Source: Owenia fusiformis (lineage: Eukaryota > Annelida > Polychaeta > Sabellida > Oweniidae). Taken from it: DNA of 64,000 nt. Below, piece by piece: positions 30,901-36,949 of this stretch; positions within the stretch are counted from its first letter, which is position 1; each line of letters starts with the position of its first letter. The stretch is from contig CAIIXF020000007.1 in assembly GCA_903813345.2 (NCBI GenBank), positions 7,071,730-7,135,729 on the forward strand. The letters are read 5' to 3'. Under the pieces are notes generated by a model, which worked only from the letters and a program-made list of their open reading frames with translations, did no database searches and had not been told where the DNA came from. A program made the translations under genes and the position numbers.

Positions 30901-32419
30901 TAAAATAAATTAAAAATTTGCAAGCAGCTTTTCAAAGATTTTTCTGAACCATCGAGAACCACGAAAGTATCATCAGCGTACATACCGACTTTAATATTTT
31001 TGTCAAACATTTTCAAACCTTGAATATCTCTGGCGTATTTCAATTTGTTACAGAGTGGTTCTAAAGCAAGAATGAACATGTAGCAAGACAAACTATCTCC
31101 CTGACGACATCCACGTTTTATTTTAAAAAATTTTGAAAAGTGTCCGTTATTCACAACTGTGCTTTCCGCTCCGTTATATAGAACCCTGAACCATTTAATA
31201 AAACTATCTCCAAAATTGAATTTTTTCAGGCATTTTTCCAGATATTCCCATTCAATACTGTCAAAAGCTTTTTCGAAATCCGCTAACAAAAGTAGGCCAG
31301 ACATTTTTCTCGTATTAAGATAGTCTATAAGATCATACAGAAGTCTCGTATTTTCAGCCATTTCACGATCCGGAAGAAAAGATTTTTGTTCAATCGAGAT
31401 TACACTTGGAAGAACCCTTTTCATTCTAGATGCTAGTGCATATGAAAGAAGCTTATAGTCTGCATTAAGAAGTGATATTGGCCTCCAGTTTTTAAAATAT
31501 TTTCTCATCTTATTAGGCTTAGGTAAGCAAGTTATAACGCCTTGTTTTTTTTTTTTGAAACATGATTACCCGGTAGCTCCACCACACACCATCGAATGCC
31601 TAAAATGTTATTTTGTATATATGATATGCGAATATTAAACGTATATTTCAAATTGTTTACACGTATTTTTGAAATATTCAAAATTAGTTGAATGAAATGA
31701 AATTTTTGTTTTAGGATTTAACTATTATGGGTTATTGATGAATAAATTTAGACCATTCAACACATGGTTGTTTGGCTATGACGAGGTCCCTGGGCATGAC
31801 GTTTACGTTCTAGGTAGGTTACCATGGAAACCTGATTATTTTTGCCTTTATTTTGATATTCAATCATTATTTGGATCAGTGTATATTTAGAATTTGAACT
31901 TTGCAAGTTGACGGTAAAGCATGCATCACACCCAGCATTATGCCAATTGCAAATATAAGAACAAGAATCAATAATCATGCTAGTAAGACACACTTCCACG
32001 GTTTGTTGAGCTCTTATTTTAGGCACTTCAAGATATAGTTATTAGCAGGAGTTACCTAATTACCTCTCCTAGATTTGCCCACGCCCGGTGTAAAAGGGTA
32101 GGAGGTCCTATCAAATTATGGTCCTACTTTCCATTGATTTATATGGTGACCTAAATACAACTCTTTCCCTATATCGTATCCACAATCAGGGCCAGTAAGG
32201 GCCTTTAAGAAAGGGGACCATAATCCCCAGGGGACCATAATTTCTTTCACACCGGGCCTTTGCTCGGTTGTGTGTTGGTACCCGTTAGTGAAGTGATTGT
32301 AACGTTACGTCTTATTTCCAGACCTTAATTATTGTCTCCTCGCAGATAAGATGCCAAACAACAAGATAGTGACTTGTTATAGAATAGGACCAGGAATGTA
32401 CAACACGTCAAATATTTAA
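3732..32419 (+). CDS. Predicted membrane-anchored SDR-like (epimerase-fold) pseudoenzyme with EGF domain; 14 exons
   Basis: Spliced gene assembled here from exon, splice-site and phase evidence. The product is about 730 residues. Residues 29-48 (CIFWIVVNML...) form one hydrophobic helix near the N terminus, so a signal anchor with a lumenal or extracellular body is likely; several N-x-S/T sites agree. Residues about 99-425 resemble an extended short-chain dehydrogenase (NAD epimerase/dehydratase): beta-alpha-beta start LLLINGASFLGHHLGRAF, a downstream DVSD segment, a segment aligning with the catalytic YxxxK helix but reading T232-H-D-I-K236, and later VSHVTDV and GEEVSISEF segments. An EGF-like domain occupies 555-592, with six Cys at 555, 562, 568, 578, 580 and 592. 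Two related modules (about 470-553 and 605-701) flank it. Loss of the catalytic Tyr and of one residue in the glycine motif points to a non-catalytic binding or scaffold role. Substrate unknown. Exons 2-3 also exist as a second copy. Confidence 0.72.
4697..4875 (+). CDS. SDR/EGF gene exon 2, copy A (Rossmann start)
   Basis: Acceptor TTTCAG|AA at 4696, entering in phase 1 as exon 1 requires. Encodes KDRRPILTEASNLLLINGAS and the rest of the first beta-alpha-beta unit. Extended SDRs usually carry TGxxGxxG; here it is NGASFLG, one residue shorter and lacking the middle Gly. Donor CTGCAG|GTATTA at 4876, phase 0. Confidence 0.78.
5123..5211. mobile_element. Short relative of the 368-bp DNA transposon (copy A intron 2)
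   Basis: Both ends match the element at 30322-30689: TACCCTTTGCATTCGTACGA at the left and a right end near CTAGACTCTGCGCGCAGCTGGGTA. The middle is missing, leaving 89 bp. No clear target duplication. Repeated at 14833-14921 in copy B. Confidence 0.65.
5402..5593 (+). CDS. SDR/EGF gene exon 3, copy A
   Basis: Acceptor TTTATAG|CGAGG, phase 0. Encodes RGKALWKRGVDIIKEDVSDG and on to KVILDSIKDIK, matching the SDR beta3-DxxD-alpha region. Exactly 64 codons. The donor is AAG|GCAAGT, a GC-AG intron with otherwise perfect consensus; the same GC donor appears in copy B. Confidence 0.75.
6474..6544 (-). pseudogene. tRNA-Lys(CUU)-like, copy A
   Basis: The minus strand reads GCCCGGCAGTTCAGTCGG with anticodon CTT and an intact T arm. 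It lacks one base between acceptor and D stem and has GTTC in place of GCTC in the D stem, compared with the intact gene at 23871. Probably inactive. An identical copy lies at 16184-16254. Confidence 0.7.
6888..11086. mobile_element. 4.2-kb long-TIR element (PIF/Harbinger-like ends) with internal minisatellite
   Basis: The insertion boundaries are exact because copy B holds the empty site (cac-TTA-TTATGATT at about 16594). Ends are TAGTCTGGGAGCAAA and, inverted, TAGTATGGGAGCAAA, flanked by a 3-bp TTA duplication. That TSD is the PIF/Harbinger signature, though no transposase is encoded. The two arms (about 6888-7820 and 10179-11086) are inverted repeats of about 0.9 kb. Each contains two diverged units of about 170 bp (such as 6995-7160 and 7165-7330). 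The 2.3-kb core holds the minisatellite at 8450-9790. Non-autonomous. Confidence 0.8.
8450..9790. repeat. Degenerate GC-rich minisatellite
   Basis: Dozens of irregular units built on AGTGGCCCC...AAAAGCATCCT, with variable spacing of about 20-40 bp. Its composition stands out sharply from the AT-rich surroundings. Open frames crossing it on both strands (e.g. 9165-9659) are low-complexity translations of the repeat, not genes. Confidence 0.85.
11505..11936. mobile_element. Nested palindromic element of about 430 bp (copy A)
   Basis: Inverted repeat with ends near TTAACTCACGCGGTCCTAAC and, inverted, TTACACGCGGTCCTAACTTC. Its centre is at the hairpin around CCCCAGCTGTTGGAAGGC. Equivalent copies lie at about 17013-17444 and, inverted, at about 20760-21175, so it entered before the arms of the foldback element were duplicated. 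No coding capacity. Confidence 0.7.
12989..13346. mobile_element. Nested hairpin element with TTCGTTACGAA motifs (copy A)
   Basis: Near-perfect palindrome with ends GTTACACAGGCC and GGCCTGTGTAAC. It contains an inner palindrome at 13086-13249 ending GGTGTTACACTGGCCC, and repeated GCTTCGTTACGAAGC cores. Absent from the right arm of the foldback element at 19790 (ccata-gtgtaacagg), so it inserted into the left arm or was lost from the right. Copy B equivalent: 18497-18854. Confidence 0.75.
13380..13677. repeat. ACGCCGT minisatellite, copy A
   Basis: Runs of ACGCCGT(T)AAAA spaced by about 25-30 bp with AT-rich fillers such as ACGATTTTATACGCC. Its last 80 or so bases (about 13590-13673) match the inverse of the right-arm repeat (about 19482-19565) and not the left arm of copy B. 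Confidence 0.8.
13678..13703 (+). pseudogene. Duplicated tail of exon 1
   Basis: 26 bp matching the end of exon 1 (3968-3993) with its donor, joined directly to foldback-element repeats. It lacks an acceptor, so it is a duplication remnant. Confidence 0.75.
14407..14585 (+). CDS. SDR/EGF gene exon 2, copy B
   Basis: Identical to 4697-4875 with the same TTTCAG acceptor and CTGCAG|GTATTA donor. It enters in phase 1. Joining it after exon 3A (phase 0) would shift the frame and meet a stop within a few codons, so it can only replace copy A, not follow it. Confidence 0.7.
15112..15303 (+). CDS. SDR/EGF gene exon 3, copy B
   Basis: Identical to 5402-5593 including the GC donor AAG|GCAAGT. Exons 2B and 3B together could substitute for 2A and 3A in frame. 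Confidence 0.7.
16184..16254 (-). pseudogene. tRNA-Lys(CUU)-like, copy B
   Basis: Duplicate of 6474-6544, carried by the tandem duplication, with the same missing base and D-stem change. Confidence 0.7.
18497..18854. mobile_element. Nested hairpin element (copy B)
   Basis: Same palindrome as 12989-13346. The open frame on the minus strand across it (18566-18796) is a product of the inverted repeat and is not a gene. Confidence 0.75.
18893..19111. repeat. ACGCCGT minisatellite, left arm of complete element
   Basis: Left-arm copy of the repeat, in the orientation ACGCCGTAAAA. Ends abruptly at unique sequence beginning near TTGAAAAGTATAGCTGGC. Confidence 0.8.
19398..19760. repeat. ACGGCGT minisatellite, right arm (inverted)
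   Basis: Inverted counterpart, about 13-15 units reading AACGGCGTAAAAA. It is longer than the left-arm tract. With it, it can form an extended stem. Confidence 0.8.
21363..21880. mobile_element. 518-bp fully palindromic element with 5-bp TSD
   Basis: Inserted in the right arm only; the left arms (e.g. 11316) hold the empty site. Ends CACTGTTCCACAACTGG and its inverse, flanked by GTATT at 21358-21362 and 21881-21885. The whole element folds on a centre near 21621. A 5-bp TSD with CAC termini occurs in the Transib/RAG superfamily, but the rest of the TIR does not match a sequence I know. Non-coding. Confidence 0.78.
22878..22949 (+). tRNA. tRNA-Val(UAC)
   Basis: Begins GGTTCCGTGGTGTAGTGG. Anticodon stem TGTGC/GCACA, loop TTTACAC (anticodon TAC), T arm GCGGG-TTCGAAC-CCCGC, and CTTTTT terminator just downstream. 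Differs from the AAC genes of the first array mainly in the anticodon. Lies in intron 3 of the SDR/EGF gene, same strand. Confidence 0.9.
23871..23942 (+). tRNA. tRNA-Lys(CUU)
   Basis: Begins GCCCGGCTAGCTCAGTCGG. Anticodon stem GGGA/TCCC-type with loop reading anticodon CTT; T arm GTGGG-TTCGAGC-CCCAC. The acceptor ends GTTGGGT, so the terminal pair is G-U where G-C is usual. ATTTTTAT downstream can serve as terminator. Lies in intron 3 of the SDR/EGF gene. Confidence 0.9.
24098..24225 (+). pseudogene. Split tRNA-Val relic
   Basis: GTTCCGTGGTGTAG at 24098-24111 matches the 5' end of tRNA-Val. GTGGTATAGTGGTTCGAGCC...GGAGCCT at 24194-24225 matches a 5' part and the 3' arm. Unrelated sequence lies between. 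Not a functional tRNA. Confidence 0.55.
24443..24555. mobile_element. Small palindromic element with poly-C/G core
   Basis: Ends TAGTAGCCTTGCTTC and GAAGCAAGGCTA with TTAAAA on both sides. Contains a CCCCTGCCCCC tract opposite GGGGGCAGG. Looks like a MITE just upstream of exon 4. Confidence 0.6.
24699..24982 (+). CDS. SDR/EGF gene exon 4 (degenerate catalytic helix)
   Basis: Acceptor ATTTCCAG|AAT, phase 0. Contains the helix DITHDIKLRLLSNMYERYS, where active extended SDRs have Y-x-x-x-K; here the Tyr position is Thr while Lys is kept. The following RTIMVNIESIVIGDG resembles the strand and G-rich segment after the active site. Donor ATG|GTTAGT, leaving two bases (phase 2). Confidence 0.75.
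25132..25325. mobile_element. Small TIR element, mariner-like ends
   Basis: Left end TACAGGGTGATACACACA, right end TGTGTCACTCTGTAT, imperfect inverted repeats including TGCCA/TGGCA. TA at both borders. About 190 bp in intron 4; probably a non-autonomous Tc1/mariner-type element. Confidence 0.55.
25488..25698 (+). CDS. SDR/EGF gene exon 5
   Basis: Two acceptors are close together. CAAATAG at 25487 restores the frame from exon 4; TACAG at 25492 would not. Encodes TGDDRIDRELCNKITKVSHV and ends DGFSYL; GEEVSISEFVDSLKSAL resembles the SDR C-terminal lobe. Donor CTT|GTAAGT, phase 0. The 5' edge is less sure than the rest. Confidence 0.68.
25802..25871 (+). CDS. SDR/EGF gene exon 6
   Basis: Acceptor ATTTTCAG|AAA, phase 0; donor CATA|GTAAGT, phase 1. 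Encodes KCMKGYEDAKDLKLPLEIVT plus HQH. Short and consistent in phase with both neighbours. Confidence 0.72.
26148..26223 (+). CDS. SDR/EGF gene exon 7 (end of SDR-like domain)
   Basis: Acceptor CATTGCAG|AA; donor GACAG|GTATAT, phase 2. Encodes IAHFVDWFLKRNIG..., resembling the C-terminal 'FxxWY' helix that closes many nucleotide-sugar epimerases. Confidence 0.72.
26355..26592 (+). CDS. SDR/EGF gene exon 8 (linker and start of module 1)
   Basis: Acceptor TAATGCAG|A; donor ACG|GTATGC, phase 0. Starts with a charged, probably helical linker (MEESLDDKSDCKRYS...) and runs into the first Cys module (AFFEGVTSSGGDLEIVFPRL). Confidence 0.75.
26707..26934. mobile_element. Small TIR element, mariner-like ends (CAGGGTGTC)
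   Basis: Left CAGGGTGTCAAAAAACAATG, right GTTGTTTTTTGACACCCT, in TATATA context. About 230 bp, non-coding, in intron 8. Confidence 0.65.
26980..27118 (+). CDS. SDR/EGF gene exon 9 (module 1)
   Basis: Acceptor ATGACAG|GAG, phase 0; donor GCAG|GTATAT, phase 1. Encodes ELRKECLKIPTCIAFLTNG and ends EGMYIA. The pattern E-L-K/R-x2-C-x4-P-x-C-I-x-F recurs in exons 12-13. Confidence 0.77.
27254..27316 (+). CDS. SDR/EGF gene exon 10 (first half of EGF)
   Basis: Acceptor TATTTTAG|AT, phase 1; donor ATAA|GTAAGT, phase 1. Encodes NVCEESRYKCKAGTTCVYI, carrying the first three EGF cysteines. Confidence 0.77.
   Translation: MSMFVRNHGTSAKLELLVCI
27455..27636 (+). CDS. SDR/EGF gene exon 11 (second half of EGF, start of module 2)
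   Basis: Acceptor TTGAAG|GC, phase 1; donor TCT|GTAAGT, phase 0. PGQFGCDCGEGYEETVTRTC gives the last three EGF cysteines in the usual C-x-C arrangement. It is followed by QQQVHRQKMALSYNGVNID, the start of module 2. Confidence 0.78.
27969..28068 (+). CDS. SDR/EGF gene exon 12 (module 2)
   Basis: Acceptor TCTCACAG|AAT, phase 0; donor ATAG|GTGCAG, phase 1. Ends TTELKAICRNTPLCIG, the second copy of the module motif. Confidence 0.75.
28957..30333 (-). pseudogene. LINE ORF2 C-terminal part
   Basis: 458 codons, continuing the RT thumb and connection region (VINRYKRRNLSLIGKITVIK). It ends with a Cys/His zinc-binding segment, SDKCCFCSRHIETLVHLFLT, typical of the zf-RVT region at the end of such ORFs. 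The first few codons of the open frame belong to the inserted transposon. Confidence 0.85.
30322..30689. mobile_element. 368-bp non-autonomous DNA transposon inside the LINE
   Basis: Ends TACCCTTTGCATTCG and CTGCACGCAGGGTA share a 6-bp terminal inverted repeat (TACCCT/AGGGTA). A perfect 9-bp target duplication ATTTATCAC flanks it (30313-30321, 30690-30698). A 9-bp TSD is seen in Mutator-like and some Merlin elements; the family is not settled. Related to 5123-5211. Confidence 0.85.
30669..31508 (-). pseudogene. LINE reverse transcriptase core, interrupted
   Basis: 279 codons. RT motifs in order: NWRPISLLNADYK, LLLADFEKAFDSIEW (motif A with catalytic Asp), GCRQGDSLSCYMFILALEPL (motif B), MYADDTFVVL (motif C with the two catalytic Asp). 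All catalytic residues are kept; the frame is broken after TVIN by the inserted transposon. Tx1/L1 clade by resemblance. Confidence 0.87.
31715..31813 (+). CDS. SDR/EGF gene exon 13 (end of module 2)
   Basis: Acceptor TTTTTAG-type (GTTTTAG|GA), phase 1; donor CTAG|GTAGGT, phase 1. Encodes FNYYGLLMNKFRPFNTWLFG and GHDVYVL; the end parallels module 1 (GMYIAD-I-N against DVYVLD-L-N). Lies just after the LINE that fills intron 12. Confidence 0.73.
32322..32419 (+). CDS. SDR/EGF gene exon 14 (C terminus)
   Basis: Acceptor ATTTCCAG|AC, phase 1. Encodes LNYCLLADKMPNNKIVTC...NTSNI and a TAA at 32417-32419. All 13 phase joins in the model are consistent through to this stop. Confidence 0.75.
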
Positions 32420-32450
32420 CTCGATGTATAATTGTATTTACAAAATCGAA

Positions 32451-32456
32451 AATAAA
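32451..32456 (+). terminator. Polyadenylation signal of the SDR/EGF gene
   Basis: AATAAA 32 bases after the stop codon, the first such hexamer downstream of exon 14. Placement fits a short 3' UTR. Confidence 0.6.
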
Positions 32457-35400
32457 GAGAATCTGTTTTATCTATAGAAAGATGTCGCTTTTGCAATATT
32501 TTGAAAATGGTATAGTTCTCTTATATGCTACATCCTCGACAGTATAATAGATGTCAGTTTATATAACTAAATTCCAAGCTTCATATTTTCAATCCGATAT
32601 ATCAATTTATTTCAAAGACATTTTATTTCCAAAAATGAGCATGCTAAAATTTCAACGGGTCATTTTGTTTTTAGTTAATTCATTCATGAAAATTTTAATA
32701 TAATGTGAGCAGCAATACGCCCTACCTAGATGCGTTTTTTCAAGCGACGATAATCTTCTAAATGGACGATTTTTAAAGCCATTAATCCTTATGTCAAATG
32801 ATTTGATTTTAATTAATTTTTTACAAACTTTTTTAATCACTTTGACAAAGGGTGTAATGTAGTTTAAGGATGTCTTTTCAGTGGGGACCAGAGGCAGGTG
32901 GGGGTATTACATTCACTATAAGTGCTTAATTAATTTTCATGATCTTCAAATTGAAATATATCGCTTAATTCTTATGTTAGCTCGTCGTTTTGATTAATGT
33001 TAGAACACATGCTTTACCTTGTAGTCTTATACAAACTAGAGCACAAATTTTACTTGTTTTAAATTATTGTAAAACGCTGTAAACCAGCATGGGGTCTTTG
33101 AAGCTCACAGTTCATTTTTAAGGATAATTCGTATGTCCAGATGTATTTCTGAACCTAGGGTTAACTTCAAAAACTCCCATTTGTTGGCACCACAAAATTG
33201 GGAACATCCCGGCTCAAAATGAAATATGGTTGTCTAAAAAATAATATGCCATTGTGAGTGGATTTTTTGCTTGGTTTACGCTACTGGTGAAACGGATTTT
33301 TATAGGCGTTAAAACGTAATTATGCATCTAAAACTCACTCTTCTTTGTAACATAATTGTTTAAAATTGATGAAGTTTCACGGAGATCAATCTAATTAATT
33401 TTCAATGGAATCTTAAAGCTCTTAAATAATTACATTATGTTGTTAACCCCCTTGAACCATAAATGTTTTTAAAATCAAAACTCTACTTGAATTTTAAAAA
33501 TCGTAACAACACGATGTACAATTTATAAAAAACATGAATAAATTAGTAAATAAATAAAAGTCACAAACGTATATTTCTAAATATGTGTATGCAGTCTCGG
33601 AAACCCCTGGAATATTGCAGGAAATTGACGTATTCCAAGTATGCCAGCAATAAGTTTCTGCAGACATTACGGTTATTATTTAATTGCCGAAGCGTTGAAA
33701 AGGCGGAGTAATCGATGAGGGAGTGAACCGCCCACCGTCTGTTCAGACAGATCTTCCATCAGGCGGATGGATCTTAACTTTTGGAAGACAATTCGTGTAA
33801 AAACCATCAACAATGATGCTTCGAGATTTTTACTATTTTTCTATCATCCTAGCGGCAGATATGAAACAAGACATCTGATATTGTAATCATTAGGTTCGGA
33901 ATATTTTTTTTGCAAACAGGCGACAAAATCATGGGTTTTATTTTCGCCACTGTGTATCAATGGTTTATTGCACGTGTTTTGGTTTGGAGGACGTATGGAG
34001 GAGGAAAGGGGTGGTAGGGGGAGGTCAGTGAGACGCCTTATTATATTTAAAAGTGTACTTCAATTTGATGCAATTCCAATAGCTTTCGAATTCGAAAATA
34101 AACCATTGTATTGATCCTTTTAAAATGAAACATGCTAAACAAAACAAGAGGTCGAAAAAATGCTAGTGATTCATATAACGAGCATAGCGTCTTCATCAAT
34201 TCCTCGAGTAATTTATTAACTAATTATTACAAGTTATTATAATCAATTACCAGTACCTTTGATGTATATTGGTTTGGTATTAAGGGAAGTGTTAGTTGCA
34301 TAATTAATAGTGTGTTTTTAACATCCATAAACAAACTATATCCCTCACTCACTCAGGTTGATTTACTTGTGCCATGTAACGCAGGCTGAGATTTTTAAAT
34401 GAAAGCGAATGTTCTGTACACTTTACCATTGAAATAAAGCACAACCTGCTTATATTAATAGCTGTAGAATTTCTATTAAGAATTTCTACTACAATACCAC
34501 AAGTATGGAATCAAAACTTTATTGACTGGATTTGATTAATAAAAAATCATATATTCTATAGCTTTATATTTAAATGAAAGGTATTTAATAAAATAAATAG
34601 ATAATTTAGCATTGACATGTTTTTGATTCAATATATCGCACGCACATGTCACTTGGCAGTATAAGGAATGAAATTCAAGAAGAAAATTAGCGTCTACATT
34701 TTGTATAGTCTTCAGAATAGATTGTTAAACGTTTGCTTCAGACACCTCTTGAAAAGACATACAAGAGCTTTATAAATCATGAAAGCTCATTCTTAGATAG
34801 GAATTAAGATAACTTCAACTCTAATTATGAAAAGGCTTTTCATAAATAGGATAGTACTATAAAAACATGCAATATAATTTTGCATATATTTTTGTTGGCA
34901 AGCCGTTTCAACATCTCCTGGGGTGTTTTCGAGTGGCCCGGCCGCAATCTGTTGCACTGCGTTTCAGAAACATTGCAACACATTAGCCCATATATCTGAC
35001 TGTGCCCGCGGTTTCCCCATCAATATAATCCTTGTAATAATACACACATCGATTGATGATTAGATTCTTATTGATACCAAGCCAAGGTTTTGGTAAATTA
35101 TACACGATCTCTGTATGAACGTTTGCCTTCCAAATCATAATGATAGTGTTTGAAACACGAACATATCTTGAGCATGATATTAACTGTTTAAAAATCAAGA
35201 GAGGAGGATCAGACTAACTCGAATGTTTATTTTATATTAAATAGACAATCTAGTTGTCCCCTGGTCATTAAACTAGAAACGCCCACCATACTTTCACAAG
35301 AACACGTCACACAAGGGGGACTAGCACTTGAACTAATACAGATAACTACCCCGAAGACATCCTAATCTAATCAGACGAAAATACATCCCTTTAAAAGTGT

Positions 35401-36316
35401 TACATTTTTACTAGTTATATCTCGTGTACATGTACTTGCATTTGAAACGTACTTTTTGGAAAGCTTATGATACAGTATGAAGATACATAAAAACACGCTT
35501 TTTATAACATTTACATTTTGCTTATTCGGTTGCTATGGCAAATGGGTGATTTCTAAATTCAGCAAACCTCGATATCTATCAGAGTATAATGCTTTTTAAG
35601 AAAATAGGTTCTGTAATTTAGAATACTTAGTACCCTAAATCAGGTCAGAACGTTTTGCTATGTAACGTTTTCGCGTGACATGTGTGGCATTACGATTAGT
35701 TTGTGTATTGATTATGAGACATTTCTCAAATGAATGAAATTGAAAACAATTTTAATCTATCAATGCTTCAAAATGTTTTTTGCCTCGTGTTTACTCTGCA
35801 TACTGCTTATTCATATTGAGTCAGTGAACAACCTCGAATTTGACTTATTTTTGAGCCTTACCTTAAATTTGTTCTTGCAAATATCACTCAAGCTCTCGAT
35901 GTCCATCATGTAACATTGTTTTGAAAATGCAGTCAAATCGGTAAATCCTTTTGTGTTATAATGCTGTACCAATGTACGGAGTAAATTGCAGTATAGGAAG
36001 ACATGAAAAAAGTCCTTCTCTGGAGGTTTTTACATACTGAAACTCAACCGGTTAAAAATGTAGATTGGAATTTTTATATTCAATACTTTAGTACAATAAG
36101 CCACTACGATATAAAGAATGATGCTTCTTGTAAATAATTATATTACATAAACAGTGGATCATATGCAATAGGATGTCGTCCAGTTGAGATTGCATCTGTA
36201 TTCCGCGCCTGTGTTGTATTTTAAGAAATGTAAGAGAGAAGAAACTGGACTCTGCTTGTGTATTAGAGCTGCTTGTCTCTTTCTACGATCTTTCAGTTAA
36301 ACTCGCGATTATTTGG

Positions 36317-36414
36317 TAGTCTAGCTACAAGCCGTAGCCCTTGTTACCCCCCCCCCACCCTAGGGCGTGTAATCAAGTAGTGAGAGGGGGTCATTGGGGC
36401 TTGTAGCTAAACTA
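36317..36414. mobile_element. Small palindromic element with poly-C/G core
   Basis: TAGTCTAGCTACAAGCC at the left and GGCTTGTAGCTAAACTA at the right, with a CCCCCCCCCACCC tract inside. About 98 bp, no clear target duplication. Similar in design to 24443-24555, though the arm sequences differ. Confidence 0.6.
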
Positions 36415-36820
36415 CTATAGTAACTTGGAAGCAGCTGTAAATCAATGAACACAGTACAAGAGTCTGAAGTAATGATGATAAGTTTGTGTATGTGTAATTA
36501 GTCTAAAATCGTTACTTATCACTATTCCCCCAGAGGGAAGTGCGAGTGGGAGTGTCCAGTGTATGAGATACAGTCTCATGCTATCAAATGCTTGTTATAA
36601 TTCCCTAGAAATATGTCTAATTAACCAAAATAAGCCATATGAGATCTAGTTTCGCCTACAATGGAAGCTGGGGTAACAAATTCAGCTACAGATCTACATC
36701 CCAAATGTTCACACACACATATCTTCTTGAACATGAAATGAATTGTGTCATTTTTTTGGGATTATCTCGTTGACCTCTTGAATATATTTGGCATTCATGT
36801 AACTTTAACTTCAACTTGAT

Positions 36821-36949
36821 TTCAAAGAATTATAACAAGGGTATAGTACACCATTGCCTCGAATTCAAAGAATTATAACAAGCGTATAGTACACCATTGC
36901 CTCGAATTCAAAGAATTATAACAAGGGTATAGTACACCATTGCCTCGAA
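36821..36949 (+). repeat. Three tandem 43-bp units
   Basis: Units at 36821, 36864 and 36907, starting TTCAAAGAATTATAACAAGG and ending TTGCCTCGAA. One base (agg to agc) differs in the middle unit. Confidence 0.9.

Larger units (their letters stand above)
28725..31554 (-). mobile_element. 5'-truncated LINE (Tx1/L1-like) in intron 12
   Basis: Flanked by the direct repeat TTGAAACAT at 28716-28724 and 31555-31563. On its own strand it ends in an A-run (T-run on plus at 28725-28735). It encodes the C-terminal half of a non-LTR reverse transcriptase in one reading frame that resumes exactly after the inserted transposon at 30322-30689 is removed. The 5' part (ORF1, endonuclease) is missing. Opposite in direction to the host gene. 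Confidence 0.88.
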
